DNA of 27,156 nt from Coraliomargarita_B sp046540835 (GCA_046540835.1 JBKHEL010000035.1:1-27156); one strand, 5' to 3'; positions 16,176 through 25,100 are shown, numbered from the stretch's first letter. Program-made: numbers and translations. The notes: generated by a model from the letters alone, not told the origin.

Positions 16176-19100
16176 ATGAAAGAAAAACTTATCGGCGTCG
16201 GCGCATCAGCCGGAGGGCTCGCCGCTCTGGAGGCCTTCTTCCGCCGGGTCAGACCCGATAGCGGGTGCTCCTTTGTGGTCATTCAACACCTGTCTCCGGA
16301 CTTCAAAAGCATGATGGCCCAGCTTCTCGCCGTGCACACCGAGGTCCGTATCCGGGTGGTCGAGGAAGCCATGCCACTGGCCAAAGACCACATCTATCTC
16401 ATCCCGGCCGGTAAGCTCATGACGCTCGAGGCGGGGTGCTTTCGTCTGCGCCCGCGCAATAGCGAGGAAATGCCCATCAACACCTTCTTCCAATCGCTGG
16501 CCCGCGAAAAGACGAAAGATGCCATCGGCATCGTTCTCTCCGGCACAGGCACCGATGGGACGGCAGGTTGCCGGTCCATCCGGGAGGCGGGGGGCCTCGT
16601 CCTGGCTCAGGAGCCCGAGAGCGCCGAATTCACCTCCATGCCGGAGTCGATCATCCGCGCCGGGCTCCCACACGGCGTGGCGCCACCGGAAGGACTCTGG
16701 AGCTTGATCGAGGAAAGTGGCGGGGATCCGGATTCCATCTCCTCCGACCTGCGCGGATCGGGCGAAGCGGCAGAGATCCTCGGGATGCCTTATCAGGATC
16801 TATTCGGTTTTCTCGAGCGTCTCTACGGGATCAATTTCTCCGCCTACAAGGCCGCCAGCGTGGGAAGGCGACTGCGCAGGAGGATGGAAATGGCCCATCT
16901 GAACGACGTCGCCCTCTACCTGAAGAAGCTCGAGCACGATGCGGAGGAAACCGACGCCCTCTACCGCGATTTGCTGATCGGCGTGACCGGCTTCTTCCGC
17001 GACCCGGAGGTCTTTGAGAAGCTTGCTGAATGCGCCCTCAGGCCAATGTTTGCAGACAAAGCGGGAAACGCCGAATTCCGCGCATGGGTAGCCGGCTGCG
17101 CCAGCGGCGAGGAAGCCTACACCATGGCCATCCTCGCCGACGAAGTCGCACGGGAGTATGATTTCGAGGGGCGTTTCTGTATCTTCGCCACCGATGCACA
17201 CGAGGGCTCCGTCGCACGGGCCGCACAGGGTGTTTACTCCGCAGCAGAGCTCGCGCCTCTTGGACCCGAGCGTATCCGCCGCTGGTTTATCGAGCTCCCG
17301 GACGAGCGCTTCCGCGTCAAACCCGATCTCCGTAACCGTATCGTTTTTTCCAGGCACAATTTGATTGTCGACCCGCCTTTTACGCGGATGGATCTGGTCT
17401 CCTGCCGCAATCTCCTGATCTACCTGCGCCCCTCCGCCCAGGAGGATGCCTTGCGCTCACTGCTCTACGCGCTGCATGACAAAGGCACCCTGCTCCTCGG
17501 TTCGAGCGAAACACCGAGCTCCATCGAATCCTCCCTGAAGCCGCTCTCCGGCCCCCACAAAATATTTCGCAAGGTCGCTTCCCTCCAAGGGGGCTTACGC
17601 CCCGCCCGGCTCCTGGGCGGCCCATCGGCCCGCTCAACGCTCACCCGGATGCCAGAGCGCCCGGCCCGCTCCATTAGCCTCGACCGGGACCTGCTGAACG
17701 CCTACGACGAAATCCTGCGCCAGTTCGCGCCATCCGGCGTCCTCGTCGACCGGGACCGCATCGTGCGTCACTACTTCGGCGATGTTTCCCACTACCTCGC
17801 CCCGCTGAGCGGTCGGGCGGATTCCGACTTTTTATCGCTTTTGGAAGGTGACCTCAAACTCGCTGTTTCCACCTCCCTGCAAAAAGCGATTCGCGAGGGG
17901 GCCCGTGTGCGTTCCGAGGGGATCCGCGCCAACACCGGCTCCGGCCCCGCAGTCCTGAGCATCACAGTTTTTCCCATCGGCGGGGACGAAGGTCCGCTCT
18001 TCCTGGTCACCTTTGAATCGAAGGATGCGCTTCCGCCGGAAGTTGACGAACCCGTAAGCGAGACCGGCTCCTTCCGAGGCACGGAAGGGGCGGAGTCCCG
18101 CATTCTGATGCTCGAGGGCGAGCTTCGGGCCACCAAAGAAAATCTCCAGGCCCTCGTCGAAGAACTGCAAACAAGCAACGAGGAACTGCAGGCGACCAAC
18201 GAGGAGGCTCAGGTCGCCAATGAGGAACTCCAGAGCACCAACGAAGAACTGCACTCAACCAATGAGGAACTCTATACCGTAAATGCCGAGCTCGAGCAGC
18301 GAAACCAGCAACTGGTCGAGCTGAATACCGACCACGAGAATCTCCTCGCCAATACCGGTGATGGGGTGGTCTTCCTCGACCCGGAACTGTGCATCAAAAA
18401 ATTTAATCCGGCCGCTTGCCGGGTCTTTCGCCTCGTCCCGCACGATCTGGGACGCCCCATCGAGCACATCACTTATCTGCTGGAGGGACAGCAGAAAATG
18501 CTCGATGACATCCACAGTGTGCTGGACGACGGCCTGACCCGCGAGCGGGAGGCTCCCTCACCCGACGGGCACGTCTTCCTCCGCCGGGTGACCCCGTTTC
18601 GAGGCGCGGAAGAAAAAATCCTCGGGGCCGTGCTGACCTTCACCGAGATCACCGAGGTCGCGCAGATGCGCTCCCGTCTGGCCCGCGCCATGGAATCGGC
18701 GAAGATGGCGTGGTGGGAGTGGGATATCCGCACCGACCGGATCGATATTCATGCCGAAGGGGACTGCATCCTCGGTTACGCCTGCGATGGCTTCAGCGGC
18801 TCCTCCCACTTTTGGTTTGATCGCACACACCCCGATGATGTCGAATACGTGGAAAAGGCGCTGAAGGACTGCCTCGAGGGGCGTGCCGACGAGTGGCGGT
18901 GCCAGCACCGCTTCCGCCGTGCGGATCGCGACGCTTACGAGTGGGTGGATGAGGTCGGCTGGATCACCGCCCGCGATGAGCAGGGCCGACCGGCGGAAAT
19001 GGCCGGCACGACCATGAACATCCACGAGCGCAAGCTCATGGAGCTCTCCATCGTCGAAGAGCGGGACCGCGCTCGTGAGGCGCTACAGGCGAAGGCTGAA

Positions 19101-20198
19101 TTCCTCTCCACGATGAGCCACGAGATCCGCACGCCCCTCAACGGCGTCGTCGGCATGGCCGAACTGCTCAAGGGCTCAACCGACGATCCGAAAGTCGCCT
19201 CACGTATCGAGATCATCAACGATTCGGCCGCGCTTCTCCTGGAGCTGATCAATGGCATCCTCGACCTCTCCAAGGCGGAAGCCGGACGATTGGAACTGGA
19301 GCTCGAATACAACCACCTCGCCGAAGCGGTCGAGTCCGTCTGCAAGGTGATCCGTCCGCAAATGGAGGCGAAAAATATAAAGTTTGAAAGCTCTATCCCC
19401 ACAGACCTCGGGGATCGGCTGTTTGACTCGGGCCGCCTCAAACAGGTGCTGATCAACCTCCTGGGCAATGCCCTCAAATTCACACCCGATTCGGGTGAGG
19501 TGCAACTGGCCGTGGAAGCGGAGGGCGCCGACCGCATCCGCATCTCGGTCGCGGACGACGGGGTCGGCTTTGATGAGCAGCTTAAAGCCAAAATATTTGA
19601 CCCCTTCACCCAGGGCGACAGTTCCAATACCCGGAAATATGGCGGCACGGGCCTCGGCCTGGCGATCAGCCAGCGCCTGATCAACCTGATGGGCGGGGAG
19701 CTCGACGCCGAAAGCACACCCGGCAAGGGCAGCACATTCCACTTCTCCTTTGATGCGCCTGGCCGCCCCGCAGCCGATGCGGACTCTGCGGAGGATGAAG
19801 ATACACCGCCGCAGGGCACTTCAGCCCGCGCGAAGTCAGTGCTGGTCGTCGACGATGACAGCATCAACCGCCTCGTCATCTCCCAACTTCTGGAAACCTG
19901 CCAGGTGCACTGCACGCAGGCCGAAAGCGCGGAAGAAGCACGGGGACTCCTCTCCGGGGGCTCCTTCGACGCCGCTATCATCGATCTCCACATGCCCGGA
20001 GAGTCGGGCGCGGATCTTGGACGCTGGATACGATCCTCCCCGGATCTGAAAAACATCCGGCTGGTCGCCTACACCGCTGACAGCGGCCGTGAAACGCGGG
20101 CCGAGGTCGAGGAGATCGGCTTTGATCATTTCACCCTGAAGCCGATCAATAAGGCGGCTCTGGGGACGATGCTGGATCAGATTTTCCCGAAGGCTTGA
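16176..20198 (+). CDS. CheB-CheR-PAS-histidine kinase-receiver fusion protein
   Basis: This cytoplasmic protein has about 1340 residues from ATG 16176. The methylesterase domain (1-190) has the triad S11, H38 and D127. The methyltransferase domain (about 205-460) has the SAM motif AWVAGCASGEEAY near 302-314 and DLVSCRNLLIYL near 406. A PAS-like segment (about 490-620) precedes a coiled coil of seven-residue NEEL repeats (about 645-715). Two more PAS regions follow (about 716-830 and 840-965). The kinase has H982 in TMSHEIRTPLN, an ATPase domain (about 1085-1195) and a C-terminal receiver with D1270. The family is widespread, but it is normally assigned by domains, and its substrates are mostly unknown. 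No REC domain precedes the CheB part. It could link receptor-like methylation to a phosphorelay. It converges on cheB, with 39 bp between their stops. Confidence 0.93.
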   Translation: MKEKLIGVGASAGGLAALEAFFRRVRPDSGCSFVVIQHLSPDFKSMMAQLLAVHTEVRIRVVEEAMPLAKDHIYLIPAGKLMTLEAGCFRLRPRNSEEMPINTFFQSLAREKTKDAIGIVLSGTGTDGTAGCRSIREAGGLVLAQEPESAEFTSMPESIIRAGLPHGVAPPEGLWSLIEESGGDPDSISSDLRGSGEAAEILGMPYQDLFGFLERLYGINFSAYKAASVGRRLRRRMEMAHLNDVALYLKKLEHDAEETDALYRDLLIGVTGFFRDPEVFEKLAECALRPMFADKAGNAEFRAWVAGCASGEEAYTMAILADEVAREYDFEGRFCIFATDAHEGSVARAAQGVYSAAELAPLGPERIRRWFIELPDERFRVKPDLRNRIVFSRHNLIVDPPFTRMDLVSCRNLLIYLRPSAQEDALRSLLYALHDKGTLLLGSSETPSSIESSLKPLSGPHKIFRKVASLQGGLRPARLLGGPSARSTLTRMPERPARSISLDRDLLNAYDEILRQFAPSGVLVDRDRIVRHYFGDVSHYLAPLSGRADSDFLSLLEGDLKLAVSTSLQKAIREGARVRSEGIRANTGSGPAVLSITVFPIGGDEGPLFLVTFESKDALPPEVDEPVSETGSFRGTEGAESRILMLEGELRATKENLQALVEELQTSNEELQATNEEAQVANEELQSTNEELHSTNEELYTVNAELEQRNQQLVELNTDHENLLANTGDGVVFLDPELCIKKFNPAACRVFRLVPHDLGRPIEHITYLLEGQQKMLDDIHSVLDDGLTREREAPSPDGHVFLRRVTPFRGAEEKILGAVLTFTEITEVAQMRSRLARAMESAKMAWWEWDIRTDRIDIHAEGDCILGYACDGFSGSSHFWFDRTHPDDVEYVEKALKDCLEGRADEWRCQHRFRRADRDAYEWVDEVGWITARDEQGRPAEMAGTTMNIHERKLMELSIVEERDRAREALQAKAEFLSTMSHEIRTPLNGVVGMAELLKGSTDDPKVASRIEIINDSAALLLELINGILDLSKAEAGRLELELEYNHLAEAVESVCKVIRPQMEAKNIKFESSIPTDLGDRLFDSGRLKQVLINLLGNALKFTPDSGEVQLAVEAEGADRIRISVADDGVGFDEQLKAKIFDPFTQGDSSNTRKYGGTGLGLAISQRLINLMGGELDAESTPGKGSTFHFSFDAPGRPAADADSAEDEDTPPQGTSARAKSVLVVDDDSINRLVISQLLETCQVHCTQAESAEEARGLLSGGSFDAAIIDLHMPGESGADLGRWIRSSPDLKNIRLVAYTADSGRETRAEVEEIGFDHFTLKPINKAALGTMLDQIFPKA

Positions 20199-20237
20199 GC
20201 CGCACGGAAGCGCCCCGCGGCACCAAACGACCTCCGG

Positions 20238-21287
20238 TCACAGCGATCGCACAATCGCTCCGGCGATCTGATCAAGCGGCACGACTTCCCTGACCGCGCC
20301 GTATTCCGCTGCAGCACGGGGCATGCCGTAGACGACCGAACTGGCCTCATCCTGCGCGATCGTGTGCGCTCCGACTCCGCGCAACTCCAGCATCCCGGCG
20401 GCCCCATCCGAGCCCATGCCGGTCAACACCACCGCGACCATCCGGCGTCCGGCATAGGGCACGGCGCTCTTGAAAAGCACATCCACGGCCGGCCGCTGGT
20501 AGCAAACTTTGGGCGACTGGTCCAGCCGCACCCGATAGCGGCCAGCCTGTCGATCCAGTTTCATATGATAGTCACCGGGTGCCAGCAGCACGAGACCGGG
20601 CGCCACCCAATCCCCGTCTGCGGCTTCGCGCACTTTCAAGGCACAGTCGGCATCCATCCGCTGGGCAAAGGCCTGCGTGATAAAGGCGGGCATGTGCTGC
20701 ACCAGACAGATCCCCGGCATGTCAGCCGGAAGTGCGCTCAACACGCGCTTGAGCGCAGGCGGGCCGCCTGTGGAGGCGCCGATCAGGATGATTTGCGAAG
20801 GGTCCCACTGTCGCGCCCCCAGCGGTCCCACCGGCCGGGGTGGCGTCGCCAGCGGCTTCGCCGGAACAGGCCGGATCACTTTGCCCCGCTTCGCATGCAG
20901 CAGAATCGAGCGGATCCGGTTGGCCAACTGGGCACCGGTCTCGCCCAGCGAGTGCGAGCCCCCGGGCTTCGCCAGCACATCCGCCGCGCCCTGCTCCAGC
21001 GCGGCACAGGCGTAGGTCGAATTTGCCTGCGAGAGCGAGCTCAGGATGATCACCGGCATGGGATGCTTCTCCATCAGAATCTTCAGGAACGTCAGCCCGT
21101 CCATCCGCGGCATCTCGATATCCAGCGTCAGAATATCCGGCTTGAGCTTGGCAATCAGGTCTCGGGCCTCGTAGGGATCTCCGGCCATGCCGACGACTTC
21201 AATGTCGGGCTCAGGCAGTAAGACCTTGGCGATCATCCGCCGCACAATCAACGAGTCGTCGACGATCAATACTCTGTGCTTCGCCAT
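20238..21287 (-). CDS. cheB: CheB protein-glutamate methylesterase/deamidase
   Basis: This is a complete 349-residue CheB. The N-terminal receiver (1-120) has D10, D11 and acceptor D56. A Pro-rich linker (about 135-160) leads to the methylesterase domain (about 163-349) with catalytic triad S172 in GASTGG, H198 in VQHMP and D294 in GMGSDG. CheB removes methyl groups from chemoreceptors when CheA phosphorylates it. ATG 21287 has a strong AGGAGG 10 bases upstream, overlapping the end of cheR, and cheR lies 11 bp upstream. The receptors it acts on are outside the window. Confidence 0.96.
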   Translation of the reverse strand: MAKHRVLIVDDSLIVRRMIAKVLLPEPDIEVVGMAGDPYEARDLIAKLKPDILTLDIEMPRMDGLTFLKILMEKHPMPVIILSSLSQANSTYACAALEQGAADVLAKPGGSHSLGETGAQLANRIRSILLHAKRGKVIRPVPAKPLATPPRPVGPLGARQWDPSQIILIGASTGGPPALKRVLSALPADMPGICLVQHMPAFITQAFAQRMDADCALKVREAADGDWVAPGLVLLAPGDYHMKLDRQAGRYRVRLDQSPKVCYQRPAVDVLFKSAVPYAGRRMVAVVLTGMGSDGAAGMLELRGVGAHTIAQDEASSVVYGMPRAAAEYGAVREVVPLDQIAGAIVRSL

Positions 21288-21298
21288 TTCAGCGCCTC

Positions 21299-22111
21299 CT
21301 AGACCTTCACGAAAATCGCCGGAGCAATCATTTTCAGCGGGTGCCGGATGCCACTCAGGCTCTCCGAGTGGCCGACAAACAGGGTTCCGTTCGGAAGCAA
21401 GCGATCCACCATCAGGTTGACCAGTTGCTCACGCGTCGCGCGGTCAAAATAGATCATCACATTGCGGCAGACGATCAGCTCGAAGTCCCTCGGGAAGCCT
21501 GCGGGCACCTCAAATAAGTTTAATTGACGAAACCGGATCCGCTTGCGGATCTCGCGGACTACCCGATACTGCCCCGTCCCCGTCGATTCCAGATAGCGGG
21601 ACCGAAGCTGCTCGGGCACTCGCGCCACCACCGCCTCCGTGTATTCCGCCGCTTCCGCTTTGGCCAAGACGATCGAGGAAATGTCGGTGGCTTCCGCCGA
21701 CCACTGAAAGCCGAACTGCCGCTTCGCATGCTCCATCAGCAGCATCCCCATACTATAAGGCTCCTCCCCGGAACTACAGGCCGCGCTCCACATCTTGAAG
21801 GGGCGTGATGTTCGCGGCCGATCCGCCAAAAGCCGGTTTTGCAGATACTCGAAATGGCCCGACTCGCGAAAAAAATAAGTGTGGTTGGTCGAGATCACAT
21901 CAATGAGCGAAGAGAGCTCTTTGCGCCCGCTCGGCCGCCTGAGGTGAGCGCAATACTCCTTGGCCGAGGCGTGCCCGAGCGCCCGCATACGCTTGGCGAT
22001 GCGCGACATCACCATGGTTTTTTTCTGGGGGCCCAGCGAAATCCGCGAGAGCCGGTAAACCGTCTCGCGGATAAATTCGAAGTCTTCGTCGACCTTCTCG
22101 GGAAGCGCCAT
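21299..22111 (-). CDS. cheR: CheR chemoreceptor methyltransferase
   Basis: This is a complete 270-residue CheR. The N-terminal helical domain (about 8-75) leads into ISTNHTYFFRE (73-83), the conserved T-N-x-T-x-F-F-R motif. The SAM-binding motif ACSSGEEPYS (111-120) follows, then FELIVCRNVMIYFDR near 203-217. It adds methyl groups to receptor glutamates and so counters CheB. It is followed 11 bp later by cheB and preceded by a 146-bp gap from the FlgN-like gene, so it may have its own promoter, though I see no convincing one. A near-miss sigma-54 box with the wrong spacing lies in the gap. Confidence 0.96.
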   Translation of the reverse strand: MALPEKVDEDFEFIRETVYRLSRISLGPQKKTMVMSRIAKRMRALGHASAKEYCAHLRRPSGRKELSSLIDVISTNHTYFFRESGHFEYLQNRLLADRPRTSRPFKMWSAACSSGEEPYSMGMLLMEHAKRQFGFQWSAEATDISSIVLAKAEAAEYTEAVVARVPEQLRSRYLESTGTGQYRVVREIRKRIRFRQLNLFEVPAGFPRDFELIVCRNVMIYFDRATREQLVNLMVDRLLPNGTLFVGHSESLSGIRHPLKMIAPAIFVKV

Positions 22112-22257
22112 AGCTGTTTGGGATTTAAAGCAAGAAAACGGTGCCCTTCAATCTTCAACTCAACGCTGCGCTCTCGGACACAAGCGGATAGAAGTGCCCC
22201 ATCGAAACCGACATGGCAAGCCCAAGTCGTTCCCGGAGATTCAAATTCCTGCCCCGG

Positions 22258-22641
22258 TCACGACAGACCGTAAAGTCGCCGGGCTGCGGCACGATCAGCA
22301 CCGAACTGCCCCGCCGATCGGAGGGATCCGTTTTGAGCTGACTGCTGCCCCAAATACTGCTTCTCCAATTCACGGTCGAGCTTGATCACTTTCATGAACT
22401 TTTGCTGCAGCTGATCAAGACGTTGCCGCAGGTCGGGGTCGAGGCTTTCCATCGACTCCCGATACGACTTCAACTTCGCGAGATTCGTCCCGAGATTTTC
22501 AATCAGCTGCTGTTTCGGCGCGGCCAGTGACTCGTCGAGCTCCCTGGCTTCTTTCAAATGAGCCATCTCCAGCTCGATGATCGACTGATAATCCTGCAGG
22601 AGGACTTCGTAGTCGTCCAATAACTGTGTGATCGCTTCCAT
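22258..22641 (-). CDS. FlgN-like coiled-coil flagellar protein
   Basis: This 127-residue protein is nearly all helix up to about residue 100, in two charged heptad-rich segments. A Gly/Ser/Arg tail follows, ending in RRLYGLS. The size, helical layout and tail resemble the FlgN chaperone, which keeps the hook-filament junction proteins FlgK and FlgL soluble and delivers them for export. The genes for FlgK and FlgL are not in this window. FlgN sequences vary widely, so a different coiled-coil export factor is possible. It lies 19 bp after the TPR gene on the same strand and ATG 22641 has no clear ribosome binding site. Confidence 0.55.
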   Translation of the reverse strand: MEAITQLLDDYEVLLQDYQSIIELEMAHLKEARELDESLAAPKQQLIENLGTNLAKLKSYRESMESLDPDLRQRLDQLQQKFMKVIKLDRELEKQYLGQQSAQNGSLRSAGQFGADRAAARRLYGLS

Positions 22642-22660
22642 CGTTTATAAAATAAAAACT

Positions 22661-24124
22661 CTAGGTCGAATCTTCGCCCTGATTGAGCAGTGCCGAGGCA
22701 TCGGATTCAGCGGACTGCCGCCACTCCAACACCTGTGCACGCCAGGTGGCGCTTTCCCCCAACTGCCGCAGGGCGCGGGAGAGTTGCTCCGCATCGATCT
22801 GTGCCAGATCCTCCAATACATAGGTATAACTCTCTTGCGCACGCTCGTAACGACCCAGTTTTTCGAAGCAGAGCCCCATTTGGTAGATCACCGGTAGCTG
22901 CCAGGCCGGATCTTCACTCAACCCGACCAGGCCCTGATAGATTCTCAGCGCGACGGCGTAGTCCCCCTCCGCATAGTAGCGGTTCGCCAACCGGTTCCCC
23001 GCCTGCTGCTTCCAGAACCGCAGCTCGCCTGAGTCCGAAAATGTTTTTGCCTCGAAGGTCTCGAGAATCTGCACCAACTGGTCCGTCGCCTCTTCGCTGC
23101 GACCCAAGGCCATCAACACCTCGGCGCGTAAATACACCAACTCGGGCAAATAGTCGCTTTCGGGGAATTCGCGCGAAAAATCCTCGACCATCGCCTCCCC
23201 CGCCTCAGCTTCGCCGGCCTTCATCGCCGAGAGAATTTTGTAATACAACACCACTTCACGGTTCTCACGGCTCAACTCAAGCACTTCGATGCGATCAAAG
23301 GCCGCATACGCCTCGTCGAAATTACCGCTCTCGTAATTCGCACGGGCTATTTGAAACTGCGCCATCCGGGCAACCGGGAAATAAACCTCCATCTGCTCGG
23401 AACCCCGCATGATGATCATGTTGATCACCCGGTAAAAAATGCTGACCGCTTTTTCGTGAAGGCCGGCCGCCCGATAAAACTCGCCAAGCCGGTAAATGTT
23501 TTTGGCATCCCCCGCAAGGTTCGGGAAAACAGTGAGACTGCGGTCCAAAGTATCGACCGCCTTCATATACTCGCCCTGCGCATAATAGACCTCCGAAAGC
23601 TCCAGTAATGCCGACTGAACAATATACCCCTCTTCACCGTCCTGAACCAATCCGAGATAAGCTTTTTCAGCCAGGTTGTAACTCTCCCCCTTGGCATAGT
23701 AGCGCGCTTTTTCGAGGGGACTCAACTGCGATAGTTTCGCCGTCCTCGCCAAAGGCCCATCCAGTAAATCTTCGGCAGTTAACGCCGGAGCTGCAGGCGC
23801 CTCGGCCTGCCCTTCCGCCTCAGCGGAGCTTTCCCTGTCTTCACCACTGGTCTGTGTTTGCTCCTCCGTTTGCCCTTCCGTTTGCTCCTCCACCGGAGCC
23901 GCTTCCGGAGACGGCTCTTCCGCAGGATCTTCGCTTCCTCCATCGGCCTCACTCTCGGCGGATGCGCCGACGGCGCTTTCGGCAGCTTCGCTGCCAGCTT
24001 CCACACCATCAGACGACGAGTCCTCGGCCATTCCCAACACCACTGCCGTAAAAAAGCCCACAAGCGTGAGAACCACCCGCCAGCGCGGCCCAAAACAAAT
24101 CATCTGAAGTGGCTTGAATCCCAT
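22661..24124 (-). CDS. Exported TPR-repeat protein with acidic low-complexity region
   Basis: This protein has about 487 residues. The N-terminus is basic then hydrophobic (VVLTLVGFFTAVVLGMA), an export signal probably cleaved after A33. The next 80 residues are low-complexity and acidic, rich in Glu, Ala, Ser and Gln-Thr-Glu. From about residue 130 to 470 a run of helix pairs has the A/Y/G spacing of tetratricopeptide repeats (KARYYAKGESYNLAEKAYLGL and AEVLMALGRSEEATDQLVQIL are examples in different parts). It is probably periplasmic and could scaffold an envelope complex or flagellar sheath or ring parts. The frame also has GTG 24127, but ATG 24124 overlaps the preceding stop as TGATG and is preferred. 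Function unknown. Confidence 0.8.
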   Translation of the reverse strand: MGFKPLQMICFGPRWRVVLTLVGFFTAVVLGMAEDSSSDGVEAGSEAAESAVGASAESEADGGSEDPAEEPSPEAAPVEEQTEGQTEEQTQTSGEDRESSAEAEGQAEAPAAPALTAEDLLDGPLARTAKLSQLSPLEKARYYAKGESYNLAEKAYLGLVQDGEEGYIVQSALLELSEVYYAQGEYMKAVDTLDRSLTVFPNLAGDAKNIYRLGEFYRAAGLHEKAVSIFYRVINMIIMRGSEQMEVYFPVARMAQFQIARANYESGNFDEAYAAFDRIEVLELSRENREVVLYYKILSAMKAGEAEAGEAMVEDFSREFPESDYLPELVYLRAEVLMALGRSEEATDQLVQILETFEAKTFSDSGELRFWKQQAGNRLANRYYAEGDYAVALRIYQGLVGLSEDPAWQLPVIYQMGLCFEKLGRYERAQESYTYVLEDLAQIDAEQLSRALRQLGESATWRAQVLEWRQSAESDASALLNQGEDST

Positions 24125-24894
24125 CACCGCTCAATCTGCTCAAAAATAGCACGACTTTTCAAGCCTGAAGGACGCGGCGGCATGAAACGGGAACCACTGC
24201 CCGCCTCCTGCATTAAACCAATTTTCTGCAGGTCGCCACTCTCGACCGGAAAGTAGAGAAAAATATCTTCAAACCGGGTTCGCTCGCGTTCCGGCCGCGG
24301 AAAAGCGTAGCCCGCGTCGGTATCGGCTCCGCTCTCGGTCGACGAGACGGTCGTTCGTCCTGTCCCTGCTGTCCCCCCGCCCTCGGCTCCATTTCCCTCC
24401 GAAGTAGACCCATCACCCGACTCCGCTTCACCCGACTCCGCTTGAGCCGATCCCGGTCCCGAACGCCCTGCCGCCTCGGCCTCCCCGGACTTTTCTCCTG
24501 CGGCAGCTTCTTTTTCTTCCGCCGCCTGTGCCTCCATCTGCTCGAGGAAGGCCCGAAAACTCACCGAATCGAAATCCGTGTCAGCCTTGGGACCGGGGTT
24601 CTCCTCCTGCGCTTCAGCTTCCGCCACCAGCGCGACCTGCCGCCCACTCTGGTGCTTGAGATAGCCGGAGCGGCCTTCATCCTTTCCCCAAATCCGTTTT
24701 TCTTCAACAAAAGGCAGCCGAACCGTAATCTTGGCAAAGCCCGCTACCGGCACCAAGCCCAAGCCCAAAAGCAAAAGCAGAAAAAACCCGGAAAACTGCT
24801 GAAGCAGCCGATGAACCGCAGAAACGCCCCGGCAACCGCTGGAACGCCTGCGGTCCGCTGCGATGCACCTGCAATTTTTTCCGCAAAAGTTCAT
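24124..24894 (-). CDS. Exported low-complexity protein of unknown function
   Basis: This is a 256-residue protein from ATG 24894, which has AGGA close upstream. A longer frame from TTG 24954 is less likely. A hydrophobic segment (about 35-54, ending AGFA) looks like an export signal, but its N-region is unusually long (about 30 residues) and has four cysteines. The middle (about 92-190) is low complexity, rich in Glu, Ala, Gly and Ser. The last 55 residues are more ordered (FEDIFLYFPVESGDLQKIGL). I do not recognise a family. Its stop overlaps the TPR gene, so the two exported proteins are probably made together and may act together. A sigma-54-like box lies directly upstream. Confidence 0.7.
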   Translation of the reverse strand: MNFCGKNCRCIAADRRRSSGCRGVSAVHRLLQQFSGFFLLLLLGLGLVPVAGFAKITVRLPFVEEKRIWGKDEGRSGYLKHQSGRQVALVAEAEAQEENPGPKADTDFDSVSFRAFLEQMEAQAAEEKEAAAGEKSGEAEAAGRSGPGSAQAESGEAESGDGSTSEGNGAEGGGTAGTGRTTVSSTESGADTDAGYAFPRPERERTRFEDIFLYFPVESGDLQKIGLMQEAGSGSRFMPPRPSGLKSRAIFEQIER

Positions 24895-24906
24895 TTTCCT
24901 GATAAA

Positions 24907-24922
24907 AGCATATCCTGCGCCA
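24907..24922 (-). promoter_or_regulatory. Candidate sigma-54 promoter for the exported-protein/FlgN-like operon
   Basis: On the minus strand the bases read TGGCGCAGGATATGCT. This fits TGGC-N7-WTGCT with exact GG-to-GC spacing, and a T precedes it as in the consensus. The inferred transcript start is about 24896, only two bases before ATG 24894. That would leave no leader and no ribosome binding site on the message. Confidence 0.5.
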
Positions 24923-25010
24923 ATTGGCAAATTGCCGCTTGCGATAACGGTCAAGCTGGAGCCTTCAACGTGAATAGACCTGAATGAATGTTCGTGATTG
25001 AGGTAAAACC

Positions 25011-25100
25011 ATGTCGGTGGCCATCCCTACCCCAAGGGTCATGAGGAGGAAATTCGGACTACTCCCCAATTTACTAACGGCGCTTGCCCGCCGGACTTGA
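25011..25100 (+). CDS. Possible 29-residue basic small protein
   Basis: An ATG at 25011 opens 29 codons ending at TGA 25098-25100. A GAGG lies 7 bases upstream of the ATG (GAGGTAAAACC-ATG), a good ribosome binding site spacing. The peptide is basic and has a hydrophobic Leu-rich second half (FGLLPNLLTALARR). It lies between the divergent promoter regions and 40 bases before the sigma-54-like box. It may be a small protein or leader peptide, or a chance ORF. Confidence 0.25.
   Translation: MSVAIPTPRVMRRKFGLLPNLLTALARRT

Noticed and set aside
18935..20056. A 373-codon frame antisense to the kinase fusion
   Set aside because: It is Ser/Arg-rich with no recognisable domain, and lies opposite a strongly conserved kinase region. 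GC-rich genes often give long antisense frames.
20199..20237. GCCGC...GCGGC stem as a terminator between the convergent fusion and cheB genes
   Set aside because: The stem is only five bases with a 13-base loop and no T-run on either side.
22112..22257. Sigma-54-like boxes before cheR (GGGCAC followed by a GC-containing element)
   Set aside because: Two candidates have wrong spacing between the GG and GC elements (off by one or two bases), which RpoN does not normally tolerate.
23779..24093. Arg/Lys-rich alternate frame over the TPR gene low-complexity region
   Set aside because: It is an out-of-frame reading of acidic, repetitive codons, which yields basic nonsense peptides.
25043..25048. 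AGGAGG as a ribosome binding site
   Set aside because: No start codon follows at a usable distance, and the hexamer lies inside the possible 29-codon ORF.
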